The notes under the pieces are model-generated. The model made no database searches, was not told the origin of the DNA, and worked only from the letters and a program-made list of their open reading frames with translations. DNA of 64,000 nucleotides from an uncultured Clostridia bacterium (GTDB taxonomy: Bacteria > Bacillota > Clostridia > UBA1212). The stretch's first letter is position 1; each line of letters starts with the position of its first letter. Positions 33,033-40,907 of this stretch are shown here, piece by piece. Location of the stretch: positions 1 to 64,000 of the forward strand of contig CAMZBI010000007.1 of the NCBI GenBank assembly GCA_947304585.1, read 5' to 3'. Both the position numbers and the translations under genes were made by a program.

Positions 33033-34862
33033 TTATTTTTTCTTTTTGCTTTCGGCTTTTGCCCTCAGCTCAGTGTCAAGTATCTTTTTGCGAAGCCTTA
33101 TGTTTTTGGGAGTTACTTCCATCAGTTCATCGTCGGCGATAAACTCAATGGACTGCTCAAGTGAAAGAACCACAGGTGGTGTCAGCCTTAAGGCTTCGTC
33201 GGAGCCGGAGGCCCTCATATTGGTCACGTGTTTCTTCTTGCAGACGTTGATCACAAGGTCGTCGGGCCTTGCGTTTTCGCCAACGATCATTCCCTCGTAG
33301 ACCTTCACTCCGGGGCCGATGAACAGTTTGCCCCGCTCCTGAGCGTTGAAAAGTCCGTAGACCACGGATTCGCCGGTCTCCCAGGCGATCATGGAGCCTC
33401 TGTTTCGCCCGGCCATATCGCCTTTATACTCGTCGTAACCGTCGAAAATGTGGTTCATTATGCCGTTGCCCTTGGTGTCGGTGAGAAACTCGTTTCTGTA
33501 TCCAATGAGACCTCTGGCGGGGATCCGGAATTCGATCCTCACAAAGCCCTCAAGGCCCGGATGCATATCAAGCATCTCGCCTTTTCTCAGGCCAACCTTT
33601 TCGATGACGATGCCAACGCACTCGTCCGGCGCATCCACAGTGAGCCGCTCCATTGGTTCGTAGAGCATGCCGTTGACTTCTTTAAAGATTACTTTAGGCC
33701 TGGACACCTGGAACTCATAGCCCTCTCTTCTCATGTTCTCAATGAGGACCGTGAGGTGAAGTTCTCCTCTTCCGGAGACCTTCAGGGTATCGGGGCTGTC
33801 TGTGTCTTCAACTCTCAGACTGACGTTGGTCTCAAGTTCTCTGTAAAGTCTCTCCCTTACGTGCCTTGACGTGACGTATTCGCCTTCCCGCCCTGCAAAA
33901 GGACTGTTGTTGACGGAAAAGTTCATCGAAAGAGTGGGCTCGTCGATGTTCACAAATTTGATGGGGTCGATCACGTCCGGCACGCATACCGTATCGCCAA
34001 TGTTTATATCCGGAAGTCCCGCCACAACAACGATATCGCCTGCGCAAGCCTCGTCCACAATGACCTTTTTAAGGCCCTTGAACTTGTAAAGGTAATTGAT
34101 CTTACCGTACCTTAAGTGTTTGCCCTGGGTGAAAATGGCGATCTGTTCGCCGCTCCTGACAGTTCCCCGGTCGATTCTGGCAACGCCTGTTCTTCCCACG
34201 TACTCGTCACCGGTGACGTTGGAGATGAGCATTCTGAAGGGGGCTTCGGTGTCCACAGTCGGCGCCGGTATGTATTTCAGGATAGCTTCGAACAGAGGTT
34301 TCAGATCTTTGCTGCCTCCGGGGTCCGGAGTGAGGCTGGCATAGCCTTCCCTGGCTGATGCATAGACCACAGGGAAATCCAGCTGCTCGTCGTCGGCGCC
34401 AAGGTCCATGAAAAGTTCGAAAACTTCATCAAGGACTTCCACAGGCCTTGCTCCGTCTCTGTCGATCTTGTTTACCACAACGATGGGCTTGAGCTTCATG
34501 GCAAGGGCCTTGGTGAGAACGAATCTCGTCTGAGGCATGGCGCCTTCAAAAGCGTCCACCAGTAAAAGCACTCCGTCGCAAAGGCCAAGAACTCTCTCCA
34601 CCTCTCCGCCGAAATCAGCGTGTCCGGGAGTGTCCACAATGTTTATCGTTACGCCGTTATACTCAACCGACGTGTTCTTTGAGAGGATGGTGATGCCCCT
34701 CTCCCGCTCTATGTCGTTGCTGTCCATGACTCTTTCGGCAACCACTTCATTTGTTCTGAATGTGCCGCTCTGTCTGAGAAGACCGTCCACCAGCGTGGTC
34801 TTGCCGTGGTCAACGTGGGCGATTATTGCAATATTTCTGATGTTGTCTCTTGTTTTGATCAC
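33033..34862 (-). CDS. typA: Translational GTPase TypA/BipA
   Basis: A ribosome-binding GTPase related to EF-G, involved in ribosome assembly and stress adaptation. Residues 1-200 form the GTPase domain with G1 [10 protein letters not shown]2 RGIT, G3 DTPGHADF and G4 VNKID; domain II, domains III and V and the BipA-specific C-terminal domain ([13 protein letters not shown] near 480) complete 609 residues, the normal length. It starts with GTG preceded by AAGGAG and a promoter at 34901-34929. It heads the typA-mltG-trmR-U32 operon. Confidence 0.97.
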   Translation of the reverse strand: MIKTRDNIRNIAIIAHVDHGKTTLVDGLLRQSGTFRTNEVVAERVMDSNDIERERGITILSKNTSVEYNGVTINIVDTPGHADFGGEVERVLGLCDGVLLLVDAFEGAMPQTRFVLTKALAMKLKPIVVVNKIDRDGARPVEVLDEVFELFMDLGADDEQLDFPVVYASAREGYASLTPDPGGSKDLKPLFEAILKYIPAPTVDTEAPFRMLISNVTGDEYVGRTGVARIDRGTVRSGEQIAIFTQGKHLRYGKINYLYKFKGLKKVIVDEACAGDIVVVAGLPDINIGDTVCVPDVIDPIKFVNIDEPTLSMNFSVNNSPFAGREGEYVTSRHVRERLYRELETNVSLRVEDTDSPDTLKVSGRGELHLTVLIENMRREGYEFQVSRPKVIFKEVNGMLYEPMERLTVDAPDECVGIVIEKVGLRKGEMLDMHPGLEGFVRIEFRIPARGLIGYRNEFLTDTKGNGIMNHIFDGYDEYKGDMAGRNRGSMIAWETGESVVYGLFNAQERGKLFIGPGVKVYEGMIVGENARPDDLVINVCKKKHVTNMRASGSDEALRLTPPVVLSLEQSIEFIADDELMEVTPKNIRLRKKILDTELRAKAESKKKK

Positions 34863-34900
34863 TTTTAGGGATCTCCTTATGTCAGGATTTTCAACCCTTT

Positions 34901-34929
34901 ATTTTAGCATTTGGCCGATGCCGTTGCAA
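34901..34929 (-). promoter_or_regulatory. Promoter of the typA operon
   Basis: TTGCAA and TAAAAT with a 17-bp spacer on the minus strand, about 40 bases before the typA GTG. Confidence 0.55.
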
Positions 34930-34965
34930 TTAATTTTATTATAATATAAAACCATTAAGGATCTC

Positions 34966-34994
34966 TTGAAGAATCCCCGGAAAGAGGGTATAAT
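34966..34994 (+). promoter_or_regulatory. Promoter of the Xer-type recombinase gene
   Basis: TTGAAG and TATAAT with a 17-bp spacer on the plus strand, about 45 bases before the start codon. Confidence 0.68.
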
Positions 34995-35038
34995 GAAACT
35001 GACTTAGGTCTTTATCTTTTTTATTTGCGGGCTGACTC

Positions 35039-36004
35039 ATGGACACAAACAATGACGATCTGATTTTCAATACACCCCTTCCCTCCTATGCGGAGGAGTT
35101 TCTCATATACATGGAGAGCATCAGGGGAAAATCCGCCAATACCGTCAAAGAGTACAGGTATGATCTTATTTCGTTCTTCACCTATTTCCTGAAATCTCAA
35201 AAGAAGTATCACATCGACGAACTGGACGAAGGGTTCATCAGATCTGTCACGCTCACCGATCTGTATAAGTATATAAACTTTCTTTCCAAGGAAAGAAAAC
35301 TTAAACCCACAAGCCGCGCCAGAAAAGTGGCATCTATAAGGTCATTTTTCAAGTATCTGTTCTCTAAAGCGCACGTCCTTGACACCAACCCCGCTGTGGA
35401 TCTGGAATCCCCAAAGCAGACTAAAAAGCTGCCGGTCTATCTGCAGCTTGACGAGAGCAAAGCCCTTCTCTCAAGCGTCAGCGGCGAAAACGAGCTCCGG
35501 GACTACTGCATATTAACTCTTTTTCTCAACTGCGGCATGCGGCTATCAGAGCTCTGCGGCATAAACATATCGTCGATTAAGGACAACACGATCATCGTGA
35601 AAGGAAAGGGAGACAAAGAGAGGACGATATATCTTAACGACGCATGCGAGAAAGCCATTGGCGACTACCTGAAGGTACGTCCGAAACTGCCGGAAAGCGA
35701 TCCGGACAGAGACGCTCTGTTTATATCTGAACGCAAAAAAAGGCTCAGCCGCCGGGCGGTCCAATATACAGTCAAGAAATACCTTTATGCAGCAGGCATA
35801 GACCCGACGAAATATTCCACCCACAAGCTCCGCCACACCGCTGCGACGCTGATGTATCAATACGGAGACGTGGATATCAGATCGCTACAGGAAATATTAG
35901 GCCACGAAAGCATTTCAACCACTGAGATTTATACCCACGTAAACAGCGGAAGACTTGCGGAAGCGGTCAGAGCAAACCCGTTGGCGGACGAAACCAAGAA
36001 ATAA
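35039..36004 (+). CDS. Xer-type tyrosine recombinase
   Basis: A 321-residue site-specific recombinase. The N-terminal SAM-like core-binding domain spans residues 15-115; the catalytic domain has the first arginine in CGMRLSEL (R168), the lysine turn VKGKGDKER, HKLRHTAA (H262/R265), LGHES (H289) and the nucleophile Y298 in TEIYTHV. The overall pattern and size are of chromosomal XerC/XerD, which resolve chromosome dimers at dif, rather than of phage integrases. No integrated element surrounds it. The first codon has only a weak ribosome site (GCGGG). It has its own promoter and terminator and stands alone on the plus strand. Confidence 0.88.
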   Translation: MDTNNDDLIFNTPLPSYAEEFLIYMESIRGKSANTVKEYRYDLISFFTYFLKSQKKYHIDELDEGFIRSVTLTDLYKYINFLSKERKLKPTSRARKVASIRSFFKYLFSKAHVLDTNPAVDLESPKQTKKLPVYLQLDESKALLSSVSGENELRDYCILTLFLNCGMRLSELCGINISSIKDNTIIVKGKGDKERTIYLNDACEKAIGDYLKVRPKLPESDPDRDALFISERKKRLSRRAVQYTVKKYLYAAGIDPTKYSTHKLRHTAATLMYQYGDVDIRSLQEILGHESISTTEIYTHVNSGRLAEAVRANPLADETKK

Positions 36005-36026
36005 CAGATTTTTTTAAATCTAAGAT

Positions 36027-36064
36027 AAAGGGAGAAGATGCACACGCGGCGCCTTCTCCCTTTT
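36027..36064 (+). terminator. Bidirectional terminator between xer and the DUF2974 gene
   Basis: AAAGGGAGAAG (36027-36037) pairs perfectly with CTTCTCCCTTT (36053-36063) and a T-run follows; it can serve the plus-strand recombinase and the convergent minus-strand operon. Confidence 0.9.
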
Positions 36065-36087
36065 CGTTTGTTCAAAAGCTGACCTGC

Positions 36088-37782
36088 CTATTTCCCGTGG
36101 GCCCGCTCTTTTATGAGCGAATAGATAACCAAGACGATTCTCAGCACCGCATCGGTAATGACAATGCCCCCGGCGATCAGCGCCGCAATTCCGACGTACT
36201 CTTGGGGAACGATAAAGAAGACCAGCGCCAGAATCGACGCCAGAACAGCCTCGATCACTGAAAACACCCTGAGAAAGACGGTTTTTGAGAGCGCTATCCT
36301 TTCAAAGGAAACGTAGGCAAAAACTGTAAATATTAGCCCTATAATGACGCTTCCGAGAACGGACAGAGCCCCGGGTCTCAGCAAAAGGAAAAGCAGTATA
36401 CCAACGGTGCCTATCAGCATTATGATGCGAAGCCTGGAGTTTTCGTTGACCCGTTTCTGTTTAATTATCCTGCGGATGAGGACGAAGAGCTGGAACAGTA
36501 TTATGACCGAAACGATCAAAAGGGACACTATCTCGAAAAGCTTGGCGGAAATGAGCATTGTCGCAAGGCCAAACACAAACAATCCGGCTGCGAATAGAAC
36601 GTCGAACTGCCTCTGGGAATACATATTCTTCTGACTTTCGATCTCGTCAAACACGCCGTCAAGGAAAAGTTTCTTCGGCAGCTCGCCAAGTATTTTTTTG
36701 GTGTCCCTGCTCTTTCCTATGAGTTCCACCACCACTTTGCCGTAGTACTCCGGGGTGATGTCCGCAAGATCAGTTACCCCGTCAACGCTCATACTGTCAA
36801 AAAGTTCGTTGACAAACTGTTTTCTGCGCTCAAGATCTATGGATCTGATCCAGTTGTCCACAAGGTCGTTGATGACCATGCAGCCCGGAGCATTTTGCGG
36901 GACTGTGGAAAGTTCTCCGTGATCCACCATCCAGGATGCCAGAGAGTGCTGGTTGATGCCCTTGCGGAAGCTTCTCACGATTTTAGTGTCGGTGATCTTG
37001 GGCTCGAAAAGCTTGCCAATGACGTCAAACTCGGGTATGACCCGGGTGGTCTTGGCGTCAATATTCTTAATGGCTTCATCCTCCGCCACCTCGGGGCAGA
37101 GGCCCGGTCCGTCAAGGAGATAAATGTGATCCACAAGAGCGCTCTTCTCCTCCGTAAGGCTTAATGCCGCGCAAAGAGCAAGATTTCCCCCTTTTGAGTG
37201 GCCTGAGACGTACCATTTTTCACCTTTCTTTATGTGTTCCTCTGCATATTTCTCCGCCAGTTCCTGGGCTTTGGTCCTTGTAAAGGAGATCATGAAATTC
37301 TCTTTCCAGCCGGCAACGGTGCTGTCCGTGCCCCTGTAGCAGATCATATTAAAGATGCCCGGTGCGGAAAAAGTCATCGCAGAGAACTGGACCGGGGGCT
37401 CAGTCGAGGCGATATTGACGTAATCCTTAATGAGAAGCTCGCCGAAGCGCTTTGACTCGCAGGCAGCTCTGTAGATGTTGGTGTTGCCCATGTCGCCGCC
37501 GGTGATCATAAGCTTAACGATTCCCGCCTTGTTCATCCACAAAGTGTCTTTAAGAAGGATCTCTGCAGCAGACTCAAAGGCCCTTGTGTACTCAAAATAT
37601 GAAAGCACGCACATCACAAGAACGTCCGCATCTGAAAGAGGGAGTTCATTGAAATCAAAACGCCCTACCCACTTGACGTAGTCGATCAGGGTGCAGTCCT
37701 GTTTGTCCTTTATCACGTTTTCAAGCTCAAGGTCCAGTTCTTTCAGCCTGGCAAGGCTCTTTTTTGCGTTAAACTTGCTCAT
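36088..37782 (-). CDS. DUF2974 (Mbeg1-like) lipase-fold membrane protein
   Basis: A 564-residue protein with two parts. Residues 1-380 match the Mbeg1-like DUF2974 family, an alpha/beta-hydrolase fold: an N-terminal LxDYVKW segment, a CYRGTDST strand and the nucleophile elbow GHSKGGN with S196, followed by an ALSL helix and YLLDGPG, where the aspartate of a catalytic triad may lie. Residues about 390-560 form four to six membrane helices. This suggests a membrane-bound lipase or esterase. It follows the glycyl radical activase gene by five bases, so it is co-transcribed with the glycyl radical enzyme, an association without an obvious biochemical reason. The substrate is unknown. Confidence 0.75.
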   Translation of the reverse strand: MSKFNAKKSLARLKELDLELENVIKDKQDCTLIDYVKWVGRFDFNELPLSDADVLVMCVLSYFEYTRAFESAAEILLKDTLWMNKAGIVKLMITGGDMGNTNIYRAACESKRFGELLIKDYVNIASTEPPVQFSAMTFSAPGIFNMICYRGTDSTVAGWKENFMISFTRTKAQELAEKYAEEHIKKGEKWYVSGHSKGGNLALCAALSLTEEKSALVDHIYLLDGPGLCPEVAEDEAIKNIDAKTTRVIPEFDVIGKLFEPKITDTKIVRSFRKGINQHSLASWMVDHGELSTVPQNAPGCMVINDLVDNWIRSIDLERRKQFVNELFDSMSVDGVTDLADITPEYYGKVVVELIGKSRDTKKILGELPKKLFLDGVFDEIESQKNMYSQRQFDVLFAAGLFVFGLATMLISAKLFEIVSLLIVSVIILFQLFVLIRRIIKQKRVNENSRLRIIMLIGTVGILLFLLLRPGALSVLGSVIIGLIFTVFAYVSFERIALSKTVFLRVFSVIEAVLASILALVFFIVPQEYVGIAALIAGGIVITDAVLRIVLVIYSLIKERAHGK

Positions 37783-37787
37783 AATTT

Positions 37788-38675
37788 TCAGTTAATAACT
37801 GTGACCCCCTTCGAAAGGAGATATTGTTTTGCATTGCCAATGTCTACATCCCCGGGGATGTATTCCTTTGAACTCAGGTCGGGAAGACCCAGCATTCTGT
37901 ATTTGTTTCCGTACATGGCGTGGTAGCGTATCAGCTCAACACCTTTGCAGTTTCTAAGTCTACTGAATAGATCCGCAATGCAGTCGTAAGTCGTCTCGTC
38001 CATATTGACGCCTTTGATCATGATCGCTCGCATAATGAAGGATTCTTTGGCGTTGGCATCCATGTTTTTTATGTTTCTGATGATCGTATCAAGGTCTCCG
38101 CCGGTGTTGGATTTAAACCTCAAAGGATCTCCGTCCTTTATATCCACGTAGAACATATCGCAAAGCTTTGCGGCTTCTTTTGAGACGGAGGTATCCCCTG
38201 CGCCGCTTGTCTCAAAGCAGCAGTTTATGCCTTCATCAAGGCATTTTTTGATTATATCAAGGGACTCTCTGAAGACAAGAGGCTCACCGCCTGTAAGGGT
38301 AAGGCCGCCCTTCTCCCCGTAAAACGGCTTGTCGGCTTTCACCGTTTCGACGATCTCGCCAATGCTCATATCTCTTGCAGAGAGAGAAAGGGCTCCCGAG
38401 GGACAGACCTTTGCACAGGCGCCGCATATGATGCAGTGTTCTCTGTTAAATACGTGCTCTCCCGTTGACAGATTGTGGCAGCCGCTTTCACAGACAGAAA
38501 CGCAGGCGCCGCAGAAAATGCAGAGTTTGTTGTCAAAGGAGATCTTATTCTTAAACGAAATATTCTCCGGGTTGTGGCACCATTTGCAGGACAACGGACA
38601 GCCTTTCAGAAAAACCGCCGTTCTAATTCCCGGCCCGTCGTGGGTGGAAAACCTTTGGATCGCGGTGATCAGCAT
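37788..38675 (-). CDS. Glycyl radical enzyme activase (radical SAM)
   Basis: This 295-residue radical SAM enzyme installs the glycyl radical on the partner enzyme encoded upstream. The SAM cluster motif CPLSCKWC gives C26/C30/C33; residues about 50-90 hold two ferredoxin-type clusters (CIFCGACVSVC and CIICGACAKVC), the insert found in activases of the glycerol-dehydratase and hydroxyphenylacetate-decarboxylase group but not in that of classical pyruvate formate-lyase. GGEPL binds SAM. The gene overlaps the end of the enzyme gene by seven bases. The auxiliary clusters argue that the partner is a non-PFL type glycyl radical enzyme. Confidence 0.93.
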   Translation of the reverse strand: MLITAIQRFSTHDGPGIRTAVFLKGCPLSCKWCHNPENISFKNKISFDNKLCIFCGACVSVCESGCHNLSTGEHVFNREHCIICGACAKVCPSGALSLSARDMSIGEIVETVKADKPFYGEKGGLTLTGGEPLVFRESLDIIKKCLDEGINCCFETSGAGDTSVSKEAAKLCDMFYVDIKDGDPLRFKSNTGGDLDTIIRNIKNMDANAKESFIMRAIMIKGVNMDETTYDCIADLFSRLRNCKGVELIRYHAMYGNKYRMLGLPDLSSKEYIPGDVDIGNAKQYLLSKGVTVIN

Positions 38676-40843
38676 GAAACAGGACCTCCCGCCTCCCGCT
38701 CGATTATCATCCTCTGCCAGTTGTCGTCAAGAGACACGAATCTGGCATTCCAGCCCGAGACTCTCACCGAGAGAGATTTGTATTCTTTCGGATTTTTGCG
38801 GGCTTCTAGAAGAACGTTCACATCGGCAACGTCAAGCTGCATGAAATATCCGCCAAGGGCCTGAAATCCTTTTATAAGCGCCGAAATGGCTTCCACGCCG
38901 TCGCTTCCGCTGACAGTTTGCGGGAACAGCCTCACGTCAAGAGCCGCTCCGGTGACCTGTTTTGTAAGATCAGCCGCACAATAAGATTTGATAACGGCCG
39001 TCGCCCCTTCAAGGTCTGTGCCGGGTGTAGGTGAGGCATTGCCGGCAAGAATATCCCCTCTTCTGGTGCCGAAGGGTGTGGCTGCCCTTCTGTCCTTCCA
39101 CTCGATCTGTCTTCCGAAAGTGCTGACGCCGGATGGTATCCAGAGGGCATGCTTTGTGCCGTACTTTTCGCAAAAATCCGAGAAATTATCAAGTATCTCA
39201 GCATAAATCGAATCCACTTCCGGGTTGTCGTTTCCGTAATATTTGTACCTGCTTGAGGCGTATTGGCGTAGATACTCCTCGCCCTCCCAGTTATTGGCAA
39301 GGATCTCAAGGAGTTTCTCCAGCGTCATGATCTTGTCGTCAAAGCAGAGCTTTTTGATGGCGTAGAGACTGTTGGCAACGTCCGCAGCACCGCCAATATG
39401 GGGAGGAAGCACGGAATACCGGGTGCCACCTTCAAGATAACCCATGGATTTGTCTATGCAGTCGTTTTCGAAAAGATCGATCACCGTCGTGGGGAAAAGT
39501 TTTCTGAACTTTTCTTCGGATGGATCGTCCTTCAGTTCCTCGATACTGCCCCTTAAAAGGTCATTGGCAATGGCGTCCACGTTTCTTTCGAGGTCTTTGA
39601 GGAATTGCTTTTTGATATCCTCAAAGGACTCAAATTCAGGCTTTTCCCCGCCGATCTTAAGAGTATCGTTCAGAAGTATCTGAAGGCTGTCAAAAGGGCA
39701 ATAGGAAAATCTGGTGCAGCCGGGGATTTGGACCTCCCAGCAGCCGTCATTGGCAAAATCCGATGCCTCCGCCCCGCTGTAGCCGAACCTTGTGAGTGCC
39801 TGCAAAATGGTCTCTTCGTTGTACACGGCAACCACCCCGCCGCCCTGGCGTATCACCTCGGCCACCTTTTTGTAGAGCTTCTCCGGGGATTTTTTGTTGA
39901 ATCTGACCGTGATGGGGAAATCGCCAATGGGAAGTTCCTCCACGACCTCAAGGATGAGATAAGTCGCCTCGTTTGTAATATCGTTTCCGTTTTCGTCGGT
40001 GCCGCCGAGGATTATATTCTGGTAGTGCTGAGCGTCGCCGGATCCTCTTCCAGCGTCAAGACCTCTTACCCACTCGCAGCCTTTGATGAAAAGGGAAGCG
40101 ATAAACTCCCGGGCCTCGTCGAGGGTGATTTTGCCTTCTTTTAGATCCTTTTCAAGGAAAGATCCCAGGATCCTGTCAATTCTTCCTATGCCGGGCCAGT
40201 TGCCGGTAAGTCTCTGGAAGGCGAAGGTAAACCAGACGCTCTGGACAGCCTCTTTGAAGTTTTGTGCAGGTTTAAAAGGAACGTCCTTTGCGTATTCGAG
40301 GATGTCGGGCCGCTCTTTTTCAAGAAGTTCAACGTATCTTGCGTGAAGCAGTTCCATTGAAGATATGGTGTTCTTCATGCTCTTAAGAAGGGATATCTGA
40401 CGCTCCGACAGGCCTTCGCATTTCCGTTTTTCGTCCACTCTTGCTTTCAGATAATCCACGCCCTTGAATACCGGCGTAAAAAAGTCAGTTGTAAGGTGAT
40501 TGATGGACGGATAAATGAATTCACCCTTGAACTTTGCGGGAATCATCGCAAAGACTGCACTGCCGAGTGTTGCGGCCCCGGACACTTTTTCAAAAGGGGT
40601 GACCCGAAGAGGCGCGGTCTCGCAGATCTTTCTTATAGTAGCGTCATATTTTTCGTAATCGGACATCTCTTCAAAGCCTTCGGTGCCGTCCATCTCCACA
40701 AAAGGTGTGGTCATGGCATTGTCGCCGTATGCTCCGTTCAGGGATTCATAGCAAAAGAACCTGGTCTCCTTTGAGAGCCTAACAGGTCTTCCGCCTGAAT
40801 ATGCGGATCTGAATGTCACGTCTTTTACTTCGGTATTGCCCAT
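38669..40843 (-). CDS. Glycyl radical enzyme of unassigned specificity
   Basis: A PFL-like glycyl radical enzyme of 724 residues from the ATG at 40843, chosen because AAGGA lies seven bases upstream; the 31 codons that could precede it have no ribosome site and run into a hairpin. The active-site loop reads NDGCWEVQIPGC: one catalytic cysteine followed by Trp-Glu, so the adjacent Cys-Cys pair of pyruvate formate-lyase is absent and a C-x-E arrangement is present. The radical glycine is in RVSGWNARF, 28 residues from the C-terminus. The region before it (FGTRRGDILAGNASP) departs from the ATPDGRRAG pattern of known dehydratases. No microcompartment, alcohol or amine genes are nearby. Dehydratase, lyase or decarboxylase activity are all possible. 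Confidence 0.88.
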   Translation of the reverse strand: MGNTEVKDVTFRSAYSGGRPVRLSKETRFFCYESLNGAYGDNAMTTPFVEMDGTEGFEEMSDYEKYDATIRKICETAPLRVTPFEKVSGAATLGSAVFAMIPAKFKGEFIYPSINHLTTDFFTPVFKGVDYLKARVDEKRKCEGLSERQISLLKSMKNTISSMELLHARYVELLEKERPDILEYAKDVPFKPAQNFKEAVQSVWFTFAFQRLTGNWPGIGRIDRILGSFLEKDLKEGKITLDEAREFIASLFIKGCEWVRGLDAGRGSGDAQHYQNIILGGTDENGNDITNEATYLILEVVEELPIGDFPITVRFNKKSPEKLYKKVAEVIRQGGGVVAVYNEETILQALTRFGYSGAEASDFANDGCWEVQIPGCTRFSYCPFDSLQILLNDTLKIGGEKPEFESFEDIKKQFLKDLERNVDAIANDLLRGSIEELKDDPSEEKFRKLFPTTVIDLFENDCIDKSMGYLEGGTRYSVLPPHIGGAADVANSLYAIKKLCFDDKIMTLEKLLEILANNWEGEEYLRQYASSRYKYYGNDNPEVDSIYAEILDNFSDFCEKYGTKHALWIPSGVSTFGRQIEWKDRRAATPFGTRRGDILAGNASPTPGTDLEGATAVIKSYCAADLTKQVTGAALDVRLFPQTVSGSDGVEAISALIKGFQALGGYFMQLDVADVNVLLEARKNPKEYKSLSVRVSGWNARFVSLDDNWQRMIIEREAGGPVSC

Positions 40844-40862
40844 AAATCCGTCCTTTTTAAAG

Positions 40863-40899
40863 AAAACAGGAGACAGTAACGACACGTTCTCCTGTTTTT
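40863..40899 (-). terminator. Terminator-like hairpin between valS and the glycyl radical enzyme
   Basis: A perfect 11-bp stem (40863-40873 with 40888-40898, 14-base loop) followed on the minus strand by TTTTCTTT, nine bases past the valS stop and about 20 bases before the next start codon. Either valS transcription ends here or the hairpin attenuates read-through. Confidence 0.8.
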
Positions 40900-40907
40900 G
40901 GTAATGA

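Noticed and set aside
35039..36004. Integrase of a mobile element
   Set aside because: The recombinase has the size and motifs of a chromosomal Xer protein and is flanked by housekeeping genes with no att-like repeats or cargo.
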